The notes below the pieces were generated by a model that made no database searches, was not told the origin of the DNA, and saw only the letters and a list, made by a program, of their open reading frames with translations. The translations under genes were made by a program, and so were the position numbers. Positions 27,401-37,054 of a stretch of DNA of 64,000 nucleotides are shown piece by piece (the first letter of the stretch is position 1; every line of letters begins with the position of its first letter). The DNA lies in NCBI RefSeq assembly GCF_014904815.1, contig NZ_JACZFR010000025.1, positions 124,001 through 188,000 of the forward strand. Direction: 5' to 3'. This stretch comes from Microbulbifer taiwanensis (lineage in GTDB: Bacteria > Pseudomonadota > Gammaproteobacteria > Pseudomonadales > Cellvibrionaceae).

Positions 27401-30400
27401 CGAGCTGGGGCGGCTGCCGCTGAATGCCAACGGCAAGGTGGACCGCAAGGCGCTGCCGGATGCGGAACTGCAATCCGCGCGCTACGAAGCGCCGCGGGGC
27501 GAAACCGAGCAGACCCTGGCCGGCATCTGGGCGGAACTGTTGAATGTGCAGCGCGTCGGGCGCAACGACAATTTCTTCGAGCTGGGCGGGCATTCGCTGC
27601 TGGCGCTGACACTGCTGGAGCGCATGCGCGCAGCGGGCCTGGCGGCGCAGGTGCGCAGCCTGTTCCAGCGGCCGCGGCTGGCCGATTTTGCCGCGGCAAT
27701 CGGGCGCGACGGGCGCGGCGAAGTGGCGGTACCGCCCAACCGAATTCCGCGGGCGTGCGATGCCATCGCGCCGGAGATGCTGACATTGGTGGCACTGGAT
27801 GCGCAGGAGATAGCGCGCATCGAGGCGGCGATACCGGGGGGCGCCGCCAATATCCAGGATATCTACCCGCTGGCACCGCTGCAGGAGGGCATGCTGTTTC
27901 ACCATATGCTGGATGGCGAAGCGGACGCTTACGTCACCGCGCATATCCTTGCCTTCGATCGCCGCGAACGGCTGGAAGCGTTTATGGCCAGTTTCAACCG
28001 CGTGATCGAGCGCCACGATATTCTGCGCACCGCGGTGCTCTGGGAGGGGCTGCGCACTCCGGTGCAGGTGGTCTGCCGCGAGGCGCCACTGCAGACGCAG
28101 TGGCTGCCGGGGGATAGCAGCGCCGGGCAACTGAAAGCCCATATTGAATCCGAGTACTGCCGCATCGACGTGCGCAGGGCGCCGATGATGCGCGCGCTGG
28201 CCGCGCCAGAGGCGGACGGCAGCCGCTGGCTGCTGGGTCTGCCGGGCCACCACCTGGTGATGGATCACACCACACTGGAGCGTATCGTCGAAGAGGTTGG
28301 GGCCATTCAGCGGGGCGATGGCGGCGATCTGCCGGAGCCGCTGCCCTTCCGCGATTTTGTCGCCCGGACGCGCCTGGGTGTCAGCGAGGCGGAACACGAG
28401 GCTTTCTTCAGTGAAATGCTGGGCGATGTGGGGGAACCCACGGTGCCCTTCGGCCTGCTGGATGTGCGCGGCGATGGCCGCGATATCCTGGAGGCATCCC
28501 TGCCAATTTCCGCAGACCTGGCCGCGCGGCTGCGCGAACAGGCGCAGCGCCGCGGCGTCGGTGCGGCCAGCCTGTTCCACCTGGCCTGGGCCCTGGTTCT
28601 GGGCACTATTTCCGGCAGGGATGATGTGGTGTTCGGCACTGTGCTGTTCGGGCGCATGCAGGGGGGCGAGGGCGCAGAGCGGGCCCTGGGCATGTTTATC
28701 AACACGCTGCCGATTCGCGTCCGCCTGGGCGCACGCCCCGTGGCGGAGGCCCTGCGCCTGACCCACGCGGCGCTGAGCGGGCTGCTGGAGCACGAGCACG
28801 CGAGTCTCGCGCAGGCACAGCGCTGCAGCGGACTGCCCGGCAGCGCGCCGCTCTTTTCGGCTCTGCTCAATTATCGTTACAACGAGCGCTACAACGAGGG
28901 CAAAGACGGTGCGGGCGGCGGGGAGATCTGGGAGGGGGTGGAGTCCCTGGGCAGCCAGGAGCGCACCAACTATCCCCTCGCTATGTCGGTCAACGATCTC
29001 GGCTCGGGATTTGAGCTGGTGGCGCAGGCGCACAGCTCCGTGGGGGGGCAGCGGCTGTGCGAGTACCTGTGTGCGGCGCTCAGCGGTATCGTCGCGGTGC
29101 TGGAGCGGGACCCGCAGCGGGCACTGGCGGAAATCCAGCTGCTCGGCGAAGTCGAGCAAAAGCAGCTGGCTCAGTGGGGCGTCATGGAAAATTCCCACGG
29201 CGAACTGCCACCGGTGCACCGCCTGATCGAGTGGCAAGCGCGGGAAAATCCCGATGCCGAGGCGCTGGTTTTCGGCGGTGAAACACTGAGTTTTTCCGCA
29301 CTCAATACCCGCGCCAATCGCCTGGCGCACCAGCTGATTTCCCTGGGCGTAAAACCGGAAGTGAAGGTGGGTATCGCCACCGAGCGCTCGCTGGAAATGA
29401 TCGTCGGCCTGCTGGCGATACTGAAGGCGGGCGGTGCCTATGTGCCGCTGGAAACGGATTACCCGCGCGAGCGCCTGGCCTGGATTATCGAGGACAGCGG
29501 TATCGAACTGCTGCTGACCCAAACCCATGTACGGGCGCGTCTGCCGGTATGCGAAGGACTGCGGCTGCTGGACCTGCAGCCTCTTGTAGGAGCCTGCCTG
29601 CAGGCGCATATTCCCGGAGCCAGCCAGTCATCCCATTGGCCCGAAAACAATCCTGCGGTGGCCGTCCACGGCGAAAACCTCGCCTATGTGATCTATACAT
29701 CGGGCTCCACCGGCCGCCCCAAGGGCGCGGCCATACGCCACAGCGCCCTGGCCAGCTGTATGGTCTGGATGCAGGAGAAATACCAGCTGACCCGCGCAGA
29801 CACGGTGCTGCACAAGGCCCCCTTCGGCTTCGACGTCTCCGCCTGGGAAATCTTCTGGCCGCTGACCGCGGGCGTGCGCCTGGTGGTGGCCAACCCCGGC
29901 GACCACCGCGATCCCGAGCGCATCATCGACCTGATCCGCCGGCACAAGGTCACTGCGCTCAACTTCGTGCCGGCCATGCTGCAGGCCTTCCTCGCCCACC
30001 CGGGTATCGAAGAGGAAACAAAACTCCGCTACGTCATCTGCGGCGGCGAAGCCATGCCCGCCGCGACCCAGCGCGAGGCGCTCGAGCGGTTAAAAGGCGT
30101 CAGCCTGCAGAACCTCTACGGCCCCACGGAAACCACCATCCACGTCACCCAGTGGACCTGCAGGAACGACGGCCGGGGCCAGGTGCCCATAGGGCGCCCC
30201 ATCTCCGCCACCAACGCCCATGTGCTGGATGAATCCCTGAACCGGGTACCCCAGGGCGTGGCCGGCGAACTCTATATCGGCGGCGAACTGCTCGGCCGCG
30301 GCTACCTGAACAGGCCCGACCTGAGCGCGGAAAGATTCGTGGCCAATCCGTTCGGCGAGGGCGAACGCCTCTACCGCACCGGCGACCTGGTGCGCTGGAA

Positions 30401-31829
30401 CGGCGAGGGCCAGCTGGAATACCTGGGGCGCATAGACCACCAGGTAAAAATCCGCGGCCTGCGCATCGAGCTGGGCGAAATCGAGGCGCAGCTGCTGGCG
30501 CAGCCGGAAGTGTGCGAGGCGGTGGCGGTGGCGAAAGACAACCACCTGCTGGCCTATGTCTCCGCCAAGGCGGGAAGGGAGATCGACAGTGCGCAACTGC
30601 GCGAACGCCTCGGCCAGACCCTGCCGGACTATATGCTGCCGGCCGCCATCGTCGAGCTGGGGCGGCTGCCGCTGAATGCCAACGGCAAGGTGGACCGCAA
30701 GGCGCTGCCGGATGCGGAACTGCAATCCGCGCGCTACGAAGCGCCGCGGGGCGAAACCGAGCAGACCCTGGCCGGCATCTGGGCGGAACTGTTGAATGTG
30801 CAGCGCGTCGGGCGCAACGACAATTTCTTCGAGCTGGGCGGGCACTCGCTGCTGGCCATCCGTCTCGTCGAGGCGGTGCGCAGGCAGGGCGCTCCACTCG
30901 CGCCGCTGGGGCTGGCCGATCTCTATGGGCGACCGACACTGAAGGAAATGGCCGCAGCACCAGGGCAGATGTCGGGGGAGTCGTCGGGGACAAAGGGCGG
31001 GATTGTCCGCCTCAACAGCGGTGGCTCCGGCAAAGCACCACCGCTGATCCTGATCCACGACGGCTTCGGCAATATCCTCGATTACCTGGACCTGGCCCGC
31101 AAGCTGGATCACTGGTGTGACGTTATCGCGCTGCCCTTCGAGCAGAAACCCGGGACCAGTTGTTGTGAATCGCTGCTGGATCTGGCCGGGATACATGCGC
31201 AGACCATTCTCGACAGGGACCTGAAACCGCCCTACAGAATCTGCGGTTGGTCCCTGGGTGGCGCACTGGCACCGCTGGTTGCGGGCATTCTGGAACAGCG
31301 TGGCCAGCCGGTGGAGTTTGTCGGCGCTATAGATCCCTATGTGCAACCATCCACCCCGATCGGAAAAGATGGTGGCCAACCGGACCTGCCGGGTTTTCTC
31401 GCCTCCCTGGTGCGCAACCCCGGGCAGCTGGCACAGTGGGACAGCGCAGAAATTCGCGCGCGCGTCGCCGAGAGCGGAGACTCGAGTGCGGAGATTGCCG
31501 ATCTGTGCGAGGCGCTGCTGGCGGAAATCGACCCGTCACAACTGCGGGAGCCGGCGAAGCTGGGCGGCGAATCGCTGGCGCAACTGTTTATTACCGGGCG
31601 CGCGCTGGCAGATCCCGCCCGGGTGACTATAGAGCCGGTACCACTCGGCGTTCCGGTGACCGTCTGGTGGGCGCAGGATCGTCCGTCGCGGGACCGTGTC
31701 CGTTTTGCCGAGTGGCTGCAGTTGACGGTCGACAACCGCGAGGTTGCGGGGGATCACTTCGAGGCAGTGCGGTTGCCGCAAACCCTGGATGGTATTGCGA
31801 AGGTGTTGAGGGAACTGTCCGGTAATTAA
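24426..31829 (+). CDS. NRPS 4: C-A-PCP-E/C-A-PCP-TE, terminal siderophore synthetase
   Basis: 2467 residues. The start is ATG 24426, overlapping the stop of NRPS 3 (TGATG); the frame is open further upstream but that is inside NRPS 3. C (~50-480) has HHSISDG. A5 (~505-1010) reads DVWNIGLIHK. A PCP has GGHSL at ~1054. A dual E/C domain (~1095-1575, [29 protein letters not shown]) follows. A6 (~1583-2095) is identical to A5. A PCP (~2138) leads into a type I thioesterase (~2194-2460) with GWSLGG, Ser2276 as nucleophile. The shared A5/A6 code resembles Thr in several positions but differs at 236, 322 and 330. Because the locus makes formyl-hydroxyornithine and a hexadentate chelator needs two more bidentate groups beside beta-OH-Asp, I infer that both load this residue. 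The TE releases the peptide by hydrolysis or cyclisation. Confidence 0.92.
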   Translation: MSSSITQRIAERFAGLSPEQRRAVYRKISQEGLVIGQFPILERDASSRNPCPASYAQVRQWFLWQLDPDSSAYHISGALWLRGALDGEALRASFDALVVRHEALRTLFRSGDDGQVEQVILAEARAHIEQVDLRQVDAEARDQRLRAEIRRLQQTPFDLEAGPLLRLGLIRESADAQLLVVVMHHSISDGWSIPVIVSEFSEEYRARVQGREAAHRPLPVQYADYALWQRNWLEAGEKERQLEYWRAHLGGEFPVLQLPADHPRSADGRYRAARHRAAVPTALAEGLRARAAAAGTTLFTVLLTGFQALLHRYSGLGDIRVGVPIANRHRVEIEGLVGFFVNTQVLRNIVDPRTSLQQLLERAGEAALGAQGHQDLPFEQLVEALAPERNLNANPLFQVMFNHQRQGRQTLDSLPGLALESCELEAGAAQFELTLDTREDAEGKLSATFTYAAELFEPATVERMASHYLLLLEALAEGPESALGDIPLLGEVEQKQLAQWGVMENSHGELPPVHRLIEWQARENPDAEALVFGGETLSFSALNTRANRLAHQLISLGVKPEVKVGIATERSLEMIVGLLAILKAGGAYVPLETDYPRERLAWIIEDSGIELLLTQTHVRARLPVCEGLRLLDLQPLVGACLQAHIPGASQSSHWPENNPAVAVHGENLAYVIYTSGSTGRPKGAAIRHSALASCMVWMQEKYQLTRADTVLHKAPFGFDVSAWEIFWPLTAGVRLVVANPGDHRDPERIIDLIRRHKVTALNFVPAMLQAFLAHPGIEEETKLRYVICGGEAMPAATQREALERLKGVSLQNLYGPTETTIHVTQWTCRNDGRGQVPIGRPISATNAHVLDESLNRVPQGVAGELYIGGELLGRGYLNRPDLSAERFVANPFGEGERLYRTGDLVRWNGEGQLEYLGRIDHQVKIRGLRIELGEIEAQLLAQPEVCEAVAVAKDNHLLAYVSAKAGREIDSAQLRERLGQTLPDYMLPAAIVELGRLPLNANGKVDRKALPDAELQSARYEAPRGETEQTLAGIWAELLNVQRVGRNDNFFELGGHSLLALTLLERMRAAGLAAQVRSLFQRPRLADFAAAIGRDGRGEVAVPPNRIPRACDAIAPEMLTLVALDAQEIARIEAAIPGGAANIQDIYPLAPLQEGMLFHHMLDGEADAYVTAHILAFDRRERLEAFMASFNRVIERHDILRTAVLWEGLRTPVQVVCREAPLQTQWLPGDSSAGQLKAHIESEYCRIDVRRAPMMRALAAPEADGSRWLLGLPGHHLVMDHTTLERIVEEVGAIQRGDGGDLPEPLPFRDFVARTRLGVSEAEHEAFFSEMLGDVGEPTVPFGLLDVRGDGRDILEASLPISADLAARLREQAQRRGVGAASLFHLAWALVLGTISGRDDVVFGTVLFGRMQGGEGAERALGMFINTLPIRVRLGARPVAEALRLTHAALSGLLEHEHASLAQAQRCSGLPGSAPLFSALLNYRYNERYNEGKDGAGGGEIWEGVESLGSQERTNYPLAMSVNDLGSGFELVAQAHSSVGGQRLCEYLCAALSGIVAVLERDPQRALAEIQLLGEVEQKQLAQWGVMENSHGELPPVHRLIEWQARENPDAEALVFGGETLSFSALNTRANRLAHQLISLGVKPEVKVGIATERSLEMIVGLLAILKAGGAYVPLETDYPRERLAWIIEDSGIELLLTQTHVRARLPVCEGLRLLDLQPLVGACLQAHIPGASQSSHWPENNPAVAVHGENLAYVIYTSGSTGRPKGAAIRHSALASCMVWMQEKYQLTRADTVLHKAPFGFDVSAWEIFWPLTAGVRLVVANPGDHRDPERIIDLIRRHKVTALNFVPAMLQAFLAHPGIEEETKLRYVICGGEAMPAATQREALERLKGVSLQNLYGPTETTIHVTQWTCRNDGRGQVPIGRPISATNAHVLDESLNRVPQGVAGELYIGGELLGRGYLNRPDLSAERFVANPFGEGERLYRTGDLVRWNGEGQLEYLGRIDHQVKIRGLRIELGEIEAQLLAQPEVCEAVAVAKDNHLLAYVSAKAGREIDSAQLRERLGQTLPDYMLPAAIVELGRLPLNANGKVDRKALPDAELQSARYEAPRGETEQTLAGIWAELLNVQRVGRNDNFFELGGHSLLAIRLVEAVRRQGAPLAPLGLADLYGRPTLKEMAAAPGQMSGESSGTKGGIVRLNSGGSGKAPPLILIHDGFGNILDYLDLARKLDHWCDVIALPFEQKPGTSCCESLLDLAGIHAQTILDRDLKPPYRICGWSLGGALAPLVAGILEQRGQPVEFVGAIDPYVQPSTPIGKDGGQPDLPGFLASLVRNPGQLAQWDSAEIRARVAESGDSSAEIADLCEALLAEIDPSQLREPAKLGGESLAQLFITGRALADPARVTIEPVPLGVPVTVWWAQDRPSRDRVRFAEWLQLTVDNREVAGDHFEAVRLPQTLDGIAKVLRELSGN
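25920..27592 (+). repeat. Copy 1 of a 1.67-kb direct repeat (A5 and most of its PCP)
   Basis: This block recurs 3252 bases downstream with no difference found. It encodes the linker, the whole adenylation domain and the PCP up to its GGHSL motif. The flanks diverge at once: single-base differences appear at 25919 and 27593, then the upstream E/C versus C domains and the downstream PCP helices are clearly different. The identity holds at DNA level, because translations in several frames are identical too. It indicates a very recent duplication or gene conversion. Confidence 0.95.
26331..26354 (+). repeat. REP-like sequence inside the A5 coding region
   Basis: CTTGTAGGAG followed by the palindrome GCCTGC-CT-GCAGGC and G resembles the intergenic TGTAGGAGC-palindrome elements elsewhere in the window. 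It encodes part of [13 protein letters not shown], in a loop where A5 and A6 are about 13 residues longer than A1, between the LRLL strand and [15 protein letters not shown] second copy lies in A6. Confidence 0.6.
29172..30844 (+). repeat. Copy 2 of the 1.67-kb direct repeat (A6 and most of its PCP)
   Basis: Exact partner of 25920-27592 at an offset of 3252 bases. The first mismatches are at 29171 upstream and 30845 downstream. After the repeat the PCP helix changes from [12 protein letters not shown] to [13 protein letters not shown] and leads into the thioesterase. The two copies flank the dual E/C domain, so recombination between them would delete or amplify exactly one E/C-A-PCP module in frame (3252 = 3 x 1084). 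Confidence 0.95.
29583..29606 (+). repeat. REP-like sequence inside the A6 coding region
   Basis: Identical to the segment at 26331-26354 and carried along by the 1.67-kb duplication. It translates in frame, so it does not break the NRPS. Confidence 0.6.
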
Positions 31830-31918
31830 CTCGCCAATCCACATAGGGGGCGCGGCGCGACACGACTGTGTCGCCCGACCCGATTCCATCGCGCGCAATT
31901 TTTCCGGTATTTCAGCAA

Positions 31919-31957
31919 CGACATCCATACAGACCGGGGAGATCTGTATGGATGTCG
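31919..31957. terminator. Perfect 15-bp inverted repeat between convergent NRPS 4 and receptor genes
   Basis: CGACATCCATACAGA (31919-31933) and its exact complement TCTGTATGGATGTCG (31943-31957) enclose nine bases. The position between two convergent genes suggests a bidirectional terminator. Only a weak T-rich stretch (atttatt) follows on the plus strand, so it may act mainly as an RNA-stabilising hairpin. Confidence 0.6.
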
Positions 31958-31977
31958 ATTTATTGAATTGATGGGGG

Positions 31978-32005
31978 AGGCCCCGGCGGGAAATTGCCGG
32001 GGCCT
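31978..32005 (-). terminator. Hairpin after the receptor gene
   Basis: AGGCCCCGGC and GCCGGGGCCT form a perfect 10-bp GC-rich stem with an eight-base loop, 16 bases after the receptor stop on the minus strand. No clear T-run follows. It is the first hairpin met by transcription from the receptor gene. Confidence 0.55.
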
Positions 32006-32020
32006 GGGGGAGAGGGGAGT

Positions 32021-34456
32021 TTAGAAGTCGACCTGTGCACCCACCTTGAGGGTACGCGGTGCACCCTGCTGCAGGTAGCTGCTCTCCGGTGTGGTTACCC
32101 AGTAGGCCTCGTCTGCGACATTGTCCAGATTCATACGCAGCGTGAGCGCGTTGCCGGCCAGCTGTGTCTCGTAGCGCGCGCCGAGGTCGAACAGGGATAC
32201 AGAATCCAGGTCCCACTGATTCAACTGGTCGAGCGGACGCTGGCCCACAAAACGTGTACCCGCGGTAATGGTGAGGGGCAGGTCCGCAAAGCGGTACTCG
32301 CCGTACAGGCTGGCCTGCTGGTCGGCCACGCCCGGAATGTCATTGCCATCAAGGAAGCCGCCGGTGGTTTTCTCGGCCTTGGCATCCAGCCAGATGGCGC
32401 TGGCGTTCAACAGCCACTGGGGGCTCAGGCGGAATTTGCCGGAAAGCTCCAGACCCTCGTAGCGCAGTTCGCCATCCTGGGTGAAGACATTGTTCGCGTT
32501 GGTGTAAGTGAGCCCCCGCTGCAGTCGGAAGAAGGAGGCGTTGGCCGACCAGTTTTCCCCTTCTGCCTTGGCACCTATTTCGCGCTGCTGGGTTTCGAGC
32601 GGGTCGAACACCTCAAAGGCATTGGCGGCGCTTGCGGGGGCGGTCGCGCCCTGTTGCAGGGATTCTATGTAGCTGGCGTAGGTGGACAGCCAGGCCACCG
32701 GGCGGTAGACGACGGCCGCCGTCGGAGTGGTGGCATCGCGATCGTAGTCGTCGCCGCCACTGAGGTTGTGGACCAGCAGGTTGCCGCGGCGCAGGCCGAG
32801 TACGATATCCAGGTCGGTGCCGAAGTGCAGCGTATCGGAAAGGAAGGTCTCTGTTCGTGTCACGCGGCTGTATTCCGTGGCGGCTTTCTTGTAATCCACC
32901 TCGTAAAACGGATTGGAGAATTCCTGCGGATTGTCGAGATTGCCTGAGCCTATATCGGCGCGCTGGTAATCGTCGCCGGACCAGAAGTTGCGGGTTTTGG
33001 TATAGGCCAGGCCCGCAGTCACTTCGTGCTGAATTGACCCGGTTTCAAACTCGCCGCTCAACTGCAGCTGGCTGTCCGAGCTCTTGAAGCGGTTGGAATA
33101 GCTGATCAGGCGCGCCGAGTAGTCGCCCGCCGTATTGGCATAGAGGGTGGGCGTCATATATTCGCGGCCGTTGTCCGAGGTGCGGTGGGAGAGTGAAAGA
33201 TCCCAGGTCTCGGCAAACTGCCAGCTCAGGTCGGTACCGACGGTTTCATGTACTGAACCGTAGCGCGAGTAGCTGGGTGCCAGGCGCTTGCCGCCATCGA
33301 TCGGCGACAGGGGCGCTCCCACCACTGTGTCGACCGCGCCGCTGGCGTTTGGCAGCAGGGCCCAGTAGCCCCCCTCGCGGCTGTGCTCGCCAACCAATGC
33401 GTCCACCTGCCAGACCAGCCCGGGCGCTATGTGCCAGTCCAGGGCCAGGGATCCGGAATGGCGCTCCGATTCGCCATCGTCGATATAGGTGTCCCCACTT
33501 TCCCCAACCAGGTTGACCCGGTAACCGAAATCGCCGTCGGCACCCAGGCGCCCACCGATGTCGCCGTGAATCAGGAAGAGACCGCTGTCCATCGCCTGGG
33601 TGTTCAGGCTGAGTGTCTGCTCCTCGGTGGGGCGCTTCAGCACATAATTGATGATGCCGCCGGGCTGCCCGAAACCCGAGAGGAAGCCACTGGCGCCCTT
33701 GAGAATTTCCACCCGCTCCAGGTGTTCGAGGGGCAGGTCGCTGGCGCGCAGGCGGACATTGGAACCGTCGAGTTTCTGCCCGGTATCGCCGTCCACCATA
33801 AGGCCGCGAATGGCCAGGTTGTTGTTTTCGGTAACACTGTTGTCGGGCATCAGGCTGATGGAGGCATCGCCCTTGGTGACATCGGCCAGTGAGCGCGCCT
33901 GTTTGTTTTTGATCAGTTCCCCGGAAAACACCTCGATGCTGTAGGGAGTGTCCTTGAGGGATTTCTCGCCCAGGGCGCCGGCGCTCGCACTCTCCACGCG
34001 GTAGGCGGTCGCCGCGGCACCCTGACCATTATCTTGCGCCACCGAGGCATTAACCTTGATCGGGGGCAGGGCGGTGGCGTCATCGGCAGCTGTCAGGCTG
34101 ACCATGTTGCCGTTGATCCGATAGCGAAGTGCCGTGCCGGCCAGCAACCGGTTCAATGCCTGTTCTGCAGACAGGTTTCCGCGCACAGCCGAAGCCCGCT
34201 TGCCACTGACCAGGCCACTGCTGGCTGATACCTGCAGGCCGGACTGTTGTCCGAACTGAATCAGAGCCTCACCGAGTGCTTGTGCCGGGATCTTGTAGGC
34301 GTGGGATTGGCTGCCGGCACCGGCCGTGGAACTGGCGGTTGTATCTTGCGCCAGCGCACCCGGAGCAGCAATGCCCAGGGCGGCGGAAATACACAGTGCC
34401 AGTAGGGTCGGCTGTGTATGCAGGCGTGATTTGGCGAATGGCGTTTTCTGGTTCAT
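32021..34456 (-). CDS. TonB-dependent ferri-siderophore receptor with STN signalling domain (FpvA-like)
   Basis: 811-residue outer-membrane transducer. A signal peptide ends near GAPGALAQ-type residues at ~36 (LLALCISAALGIAAPGALAQ). An STN domain follows (~53-105: YKIPAQALGEALIQFGQQSG, LLAGTALRYRINGNMVSLT). It contacts periplasmic FecR proteins in this family. Then come the plug (DTPYSIEVFSGELIKN, LERVEILKGASGFLSGFGQP, GGIINYVLKRP) and a 22-strand-type barrel ending in a terminal Phe (LKVGAQVDF). It should import the ferri-form of the siderophore made here and signal binding to the FecR at 2624-3652. It lies downstream of the hydroxylase gene on the same strand, but a 210-base gap with its own Fur box suggests separate control. 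Confidence 0.93.
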   Translation of the reverse strand: MNQKTPFAKSRLHTQPTLLALCISAALGIAAPGALAQDTTASSTAGAGSQSHAYKIPAQALGEALIQFGQQSGLQVSASSGLVSGKRASAVRGNLSAEQALNRLLAGTALRYRINGNMVSLTAADDATALPPIKVNASVAQDNGQGAAATAYRVESASAGALGEKSLKDTPYSIEVFSGELIKNKQARSLADVTKGDASISLMPDNSVTENNNLAIRGLMVDGDTGQKLDGSNVRLRASDLPLEHLERVEILKGASGFLSGFGQPGGIINYVLKRPTEEQTLSLNTQAMDSGLFLIHGDIGGRLGADGDFGYRVNLVGESGDTYIDDGESERHSGSLALDWHIAPGLVWQVDALVGEHSREGGYWALLPNASGAVDTVVGAPLSPIDGGKRLAPSYSRYGSVHETVGTDLSWQFAETWDLSLSHRTSDNGREYMTPTLYANTAGDYSARLISYSNRFKSSDSQLQLSGEFETGSIQHEVTAGLAYTKTRNFWSGDDYQRADIGSGNLDNPQEFSNPFYEVDYKKAATEYSRVTRTETFLSDTLHFGTDLDIVLGLRRGNLLVHNLSGGDDYDRDATTPTAAVVYRPVAWLSTYASYIESLQQGATAPASAANAFEVFDPLETQQREIGAKAEGENWSANASFFRLQRGLTYTNANNVFTQDGELRYEGLELSGKFRLSPQWLLNASAIWLDAKAEKTTGGFLDGNDIPGVADQQASLYGEYRFADLPLTITAGTRFVGQRPLDQLNQWDLDSVSLFDLGARYETQLAGNALTLRMNLDNVADEAYWVTTPESSYLQQGAPRTLKVGAQVDF

Positions 34457-34496
34457 GTCTTGCGAGTGGCCTTGTTGGTGAGTCGAACTATCAGGT

Positions 34497-34515
34497 GATA
34501 ACGATACTTATTGTC
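34497..34515 (-). promoter_or_regulatory. Fur box upstream of the siderophore receptor
   Basis: GATAACGATACTTATTGTC matches the 19-bp Fur consensus at 15 of 19 positions and lies about 40 bases before the receptor start. No CTAAAY-N16-CGTC promoter is present here, so the receptor appears to be directly under Fur, perhaps with help from the FecI-like sigma factor. Confidence 0.75.
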
Positions 34516-34621
34516 ATCCCTCCAGCTGTATCAACGAACGGCTCTCCCGCTTTTCCAATATCTTTCATTAAAAATGCATTGAGCGATACGGGGTGCCGCG
34601 AGCAGTAACGAGGAGGGGCTT

Positions 34622-34648
34622 CCCCGCGTCGTTCATGACGGCGCGGGG
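34622..34648 (-). terminator. GC-rich hairpin after the ornithine monooxygenase gene
   Basis: CCCCGCGTCGT and ACGGCGCGGGG pair with one mismatch around the loop TCATG, 19 bases behind the monooxygenase stop on the minus strand. A poly-T tract is absent. It separates the monooxygenase transcript from the receptor gene. Confidence 0.5.
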
Positions 34649-34666
34649 GCAGGAGTTGAGAAACAG

Positions 34667-35959
34667 TCAGGCGTTAACCGCTTTTTTAGTGGGGGGTTCC
34701 TGGTTGATCCCGATCTCCTTGATAAGGGCTGCGCCAATTTCCCGCGAGCGCACGGCCAGAATCGACAGCAGTGTGTCACTGATACCGTGGCTGGTTTCGC
34801 TGGCACCCTGGACAAATACGGCGGGTTTGAATTCCGACGTACTCTGCAGGCGGTAGTGACGGTCTACCGTGAAATCCGCGAGGTAGGGAGCCAGGGGGGC
34901 GAGCAGATCCCGGTGTTGGTTGCGGGTGTAACCAGTGGCCAGGATGACCGCATCGTAGCTCGCGCTCTGCACTTCGCCCGTATCCCTGTTGAGCAGCTGG
35001 AGCTGGATGCCGTCATCGTTGGCGAGAACGGCACGGGTCTCAGTGTGGGTAAGCAGGCGGTGGCGCGCATTGCCCGTCACTTTCTGGGTATAGAGGATGT
35101 CGAAGATCTGGTCTATCTGGTCGATATCCGGCGCGGCATAGTTGGTGTGCCGGAACTCGTCGAGCAGGCTGGCCCGCTCCTCGGGGGTGCGGCTGTAGAT
35201 GTAGTCGGTAAATTCGCTATTGAAGATCTCGTTGACAGAGGGGCTATCGTCCGAGGGGTGCATGGCGCGCCCGCGCATGATCAGGTCCACCTGGGCTGCG
35301 TTGGGGCGGCCGTGCAGGTCCAGGAAGATTTCCGCCGCGCTCTGCCCCGCGCCGATCACGGCAATCCGCTGCGCCCGGTCCAGTTTTTCGATACGGCCCA
35401 GGTAGCGGCTGGAGTGGAATACCCGCTGGTCGCTCTTGAGGGGCCGGAAGCAGTCGGGGATATTGGGTGCGCCGCCGATACCGAGTACCAGGTTCTGGGT
35501 CAGGCGCTCGTGCGTACTGCCGTCCGCGTCGCGGCTGGTGACGCGCAACAGGGATACCTGGTTGCGGAACATTTCCGGCGCTATCTCCACCACCTCTTCG
35601 CCGTAGGCGCACTGGTTGTCGAAGTGACTCGCGGCCCAGGCGAGATAGTCATTGAATTCATAGCGGCTGGGGAAGAAGGTTTTCAGGTTGATGAAATCCT
35701 GCAGTCGACCCTTTTCAAACAGGTAATTGACGAAAGTAAAGCGACTGCTCGGATTGCGCAGTGTGGCCAGGTCCTTCAGAAAGGATATCTGCATATCCGT
35801 GCCTTCCAGCAGCATATCCTTGTGCCAGGCGAAATTTGGTTGCTTCTCGAGGAACAGGGTATCCAACTGACGCCCCATTTGCCGTTGCTCTTCCAGGGCA
35901 ATGGCAAGGGCAACATTGGAGGGCCCGAATCCGATGCCGATCAGGTCATGTACGTTCAT
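34667..35959 (-). CDS. pvdA: L-ornithine N5-monooxygenase (PvdA/SidA family)
   Basis: 430-residue flavoprotein that hydroxylates the side-chain nitrogen of ornithine with NADPH and O2, the first step toward hydroxamate iron ligands. The FAD motif is GIGFGPSNVALAIALEE at the N-terminus. LEGTDMQISFLKDLATLRNP is the conserved substrate/FAD region. The NADPH motif is IAVIGAGQSAAEIFLDLHGR, and the ATGY motif is VILATGYTRNQ. Length is usual for the family (~440). The start is ATG 35959, 44 bases behind the CGT of a PvdS-type promoter. It faces the formyltransferase gene, giving a divergent pair for hydroxyornithine synthesis and formylation. Confidence 0.95.
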   Translation of the reverse strand: MNVHDLIGIGFGPSNVALAIALEEQRQMGRQLDTLFLEKQPNFAWHKDMLLEGTDMQISFLKDLATLRNPSSRFTFVNYLFEKGRLQDFINLKTFFPSRYEFNDYLAWAASHFDNQCAYGEEVVEIAPEMFRNQVSLLRVTSRDADGSTHERLTQNLVLGIGGAPNIPDCFRPLKSDQRVFHSSRYLGRIEKLDRAQRIAVIGAGQSAAEIFLDLHGRPNAAQVDLIMRGRAMHPSDDSPSVNEIFNSEFTDYIYSRTPEERASLLDEFRHTNYAAPDIDQIDQIFDILYTQKVTGNARHRLLTHTETRAVLANDDGIQLQLLNRDTGEVQSASYDAVILATGYTRNQHRDLLAPLAPYLADFTVDRHYRLQSTSEFKPAVFVQGASETSHGISDTLLSILAVRSREIGAALIKEIGINQEPPTKKAVNA

Positions 35960-36002
35960 TCATTGGTCCTTTCTGATTTCGCGATCCCGTTTCCACAAGC
36001 TG

Positions 36003-36026
36003 ACGAAGCGGAGTCCTGAATGTTTA
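36003..36026 (-). promoter_or_regulatory. PvdS-type promoter for pvdA
   Basis: On the minus strand: CTAAAC (TAAAC = 36026-36022), 16 bases, CGTC (CGT = 36005-36003). It is the leftward half of a divergent promoter pair; the two TAAAC elements lie back to back only three bases apart. Confidence 0.85.
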
Positions 36027-36029
36027 GGC

Positions 36030-36053
36030 TAAACACGCAAGTCCTTTGTTCGT
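36030..36053 (+). promoter_or_regulatory. PvdS-type promoter for pvdF
   Basis: CTAAAC (TAAAC 36030-36034), 16 bases, CGTC (CGT 36051-36053), 37 bases before the formyltransferase start. No Fur box overlaps it, so iron control should pass through the sigma factor. Confidence 0.85.
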
Positions 36054-36089
36054 CTACGCAGGCATCACCCATGGCGAGAAAATCTGGCA

Positions 36090-36968
36090 ATGCCTATATC
36101 GAAAAAGAAACTGGTTTACGTCTGGTCACTGAGGAACGCGGCCGCCGACAGGGCCGGACAATTTATTGAGTACAAGCAGGGGACGCGCTACATGATGTCC
36201 CCGCTGGAGTACCTGGTGGACCAGCTCAACACGACGGAGCTCGGGGATCGCTACTCCCTGGAGGCGGTGATCCACGATGACGACGAGCAGTCACCCAGGG
36301 ACAGGGCGGCGCTCGCGGACTATGGGTTTGCGCCGGGCGAGGGCACTTCGTCGGGCGGACAATGGTTTTTCCCCGGGGAAATGGCCGTGCGCGGCCGGCG
36401 GGTGACCGAGTTGATGATCTCCATTCCCTCTGCATATCGAAAGCTGCCCCTGAATGACCCGGGACGGCCAGCGGCCAAGAGTGCTTTCGAGAAGTCGCTG
36501 CAGGACAGGCTGTTGGATCTGGATGCCGACCTGGTGCTGCTCGATGGCCTGCTGGTGATCCTGGATGAGCTGGTGCGCCCCGGGAGCCTTTACCACCGCA
36601 GGGTTGCCAATATCCACCCGGGTATTACCCGTCTCGAGTCGCCCTACGAGCGCCGCGGCGCCTGGGCGACCCTGGATGCGCTCTACGGTGCGCGCGGGCA
36701 GAAAGTGCTCGACTGGCAGACGATGGAAACAGCGGAAGTCTCGCCGCTGCTGAAGACGGGGGCCTCCTTCCACTATGTGGATAACGGCATCGACTCCGGC
36801 GAGGTGATTGCCGATGTGCTCAGTACCGACATAGATCCGCAGGACACCATCCTCGAACTGCGCTGGAACAACTTCCACAACAGCCTGTTTCCCGCGCTTG
36901 TCCGGGGGCTGGAGATTATGGCGCAGGGCGCAACCACCGGGGCGAGCCTGGAAGAGCTGGCGAGCTGA
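36090..36968 (+). CDS. pvdF: N5-hydroxyornithine formyltransferase (PvdF-like)
   Basis: 292-residue protein related to glycinamide ribonucleotide/methionyl-tRNA formyltransferases. The formyl-transfer core is visible as VANIHPGITRLESPYERRGA with the Asn-x-His-Pro motif, plus DLVLLDGLLVILDELV before it and HYVDNGIDSGEVI after it. PvdF moves a formyl group from N10-formyltetrahydrofolate to N5-hydroxyornithine, making the hydroxamate residue used by pyoverdine-type NRPSs. This makes formyl-hydroxyornithine, rather than acetyl-hydroxyornithine, the expected building block. It is transcribed divergently from pvdA under the same promoter type. Another ATG at 36071 is in a different frame. Confidence 0.88.
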   Translation: MPISKKKLVYVWSLRNAAADRAGQFIEYKQGTRYMMSPLEYLVDQLNTTELGDRYSLEAVIHDDDEQSPRDRAALADYGFAPGEGTSSGGQWFFPGEMAVRGRRVTELMISIPSAYRKLPLNDPGRPAAKSAFEKSLQDRLLDLDADLVLLDGLLVILDELVRPGSLYHRRVANIHPGITRLESPYERRGAWATLDALYGARGQKVLDWQTMETAEVSPLLKTGASFHYVDNGIDSGEVIADVLSTDIDPQDTILELRWNNFHNSLFPALVRGLEIMAQGATTGASLEELAS

Positions 36969-37054
36969 CCTGAGTACTGCTGTTTCGGCAGGAAAAAACT
37001 GAGTCCGGATGGCTGGCCCGCTGCATTGGTATCGGCGCCTTCCCGGCAGCTGGC

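Noticed and set aside
25920-30844. The A5/A6 identity as a simple assembly artefact.
   Set aside because: The flanks of both copies are unique and coherent, and each copy fits a complete NRPS module before and after it. An artefact cannot be excluded without long reads, but the reading frame and domain order argue for a real duplication.
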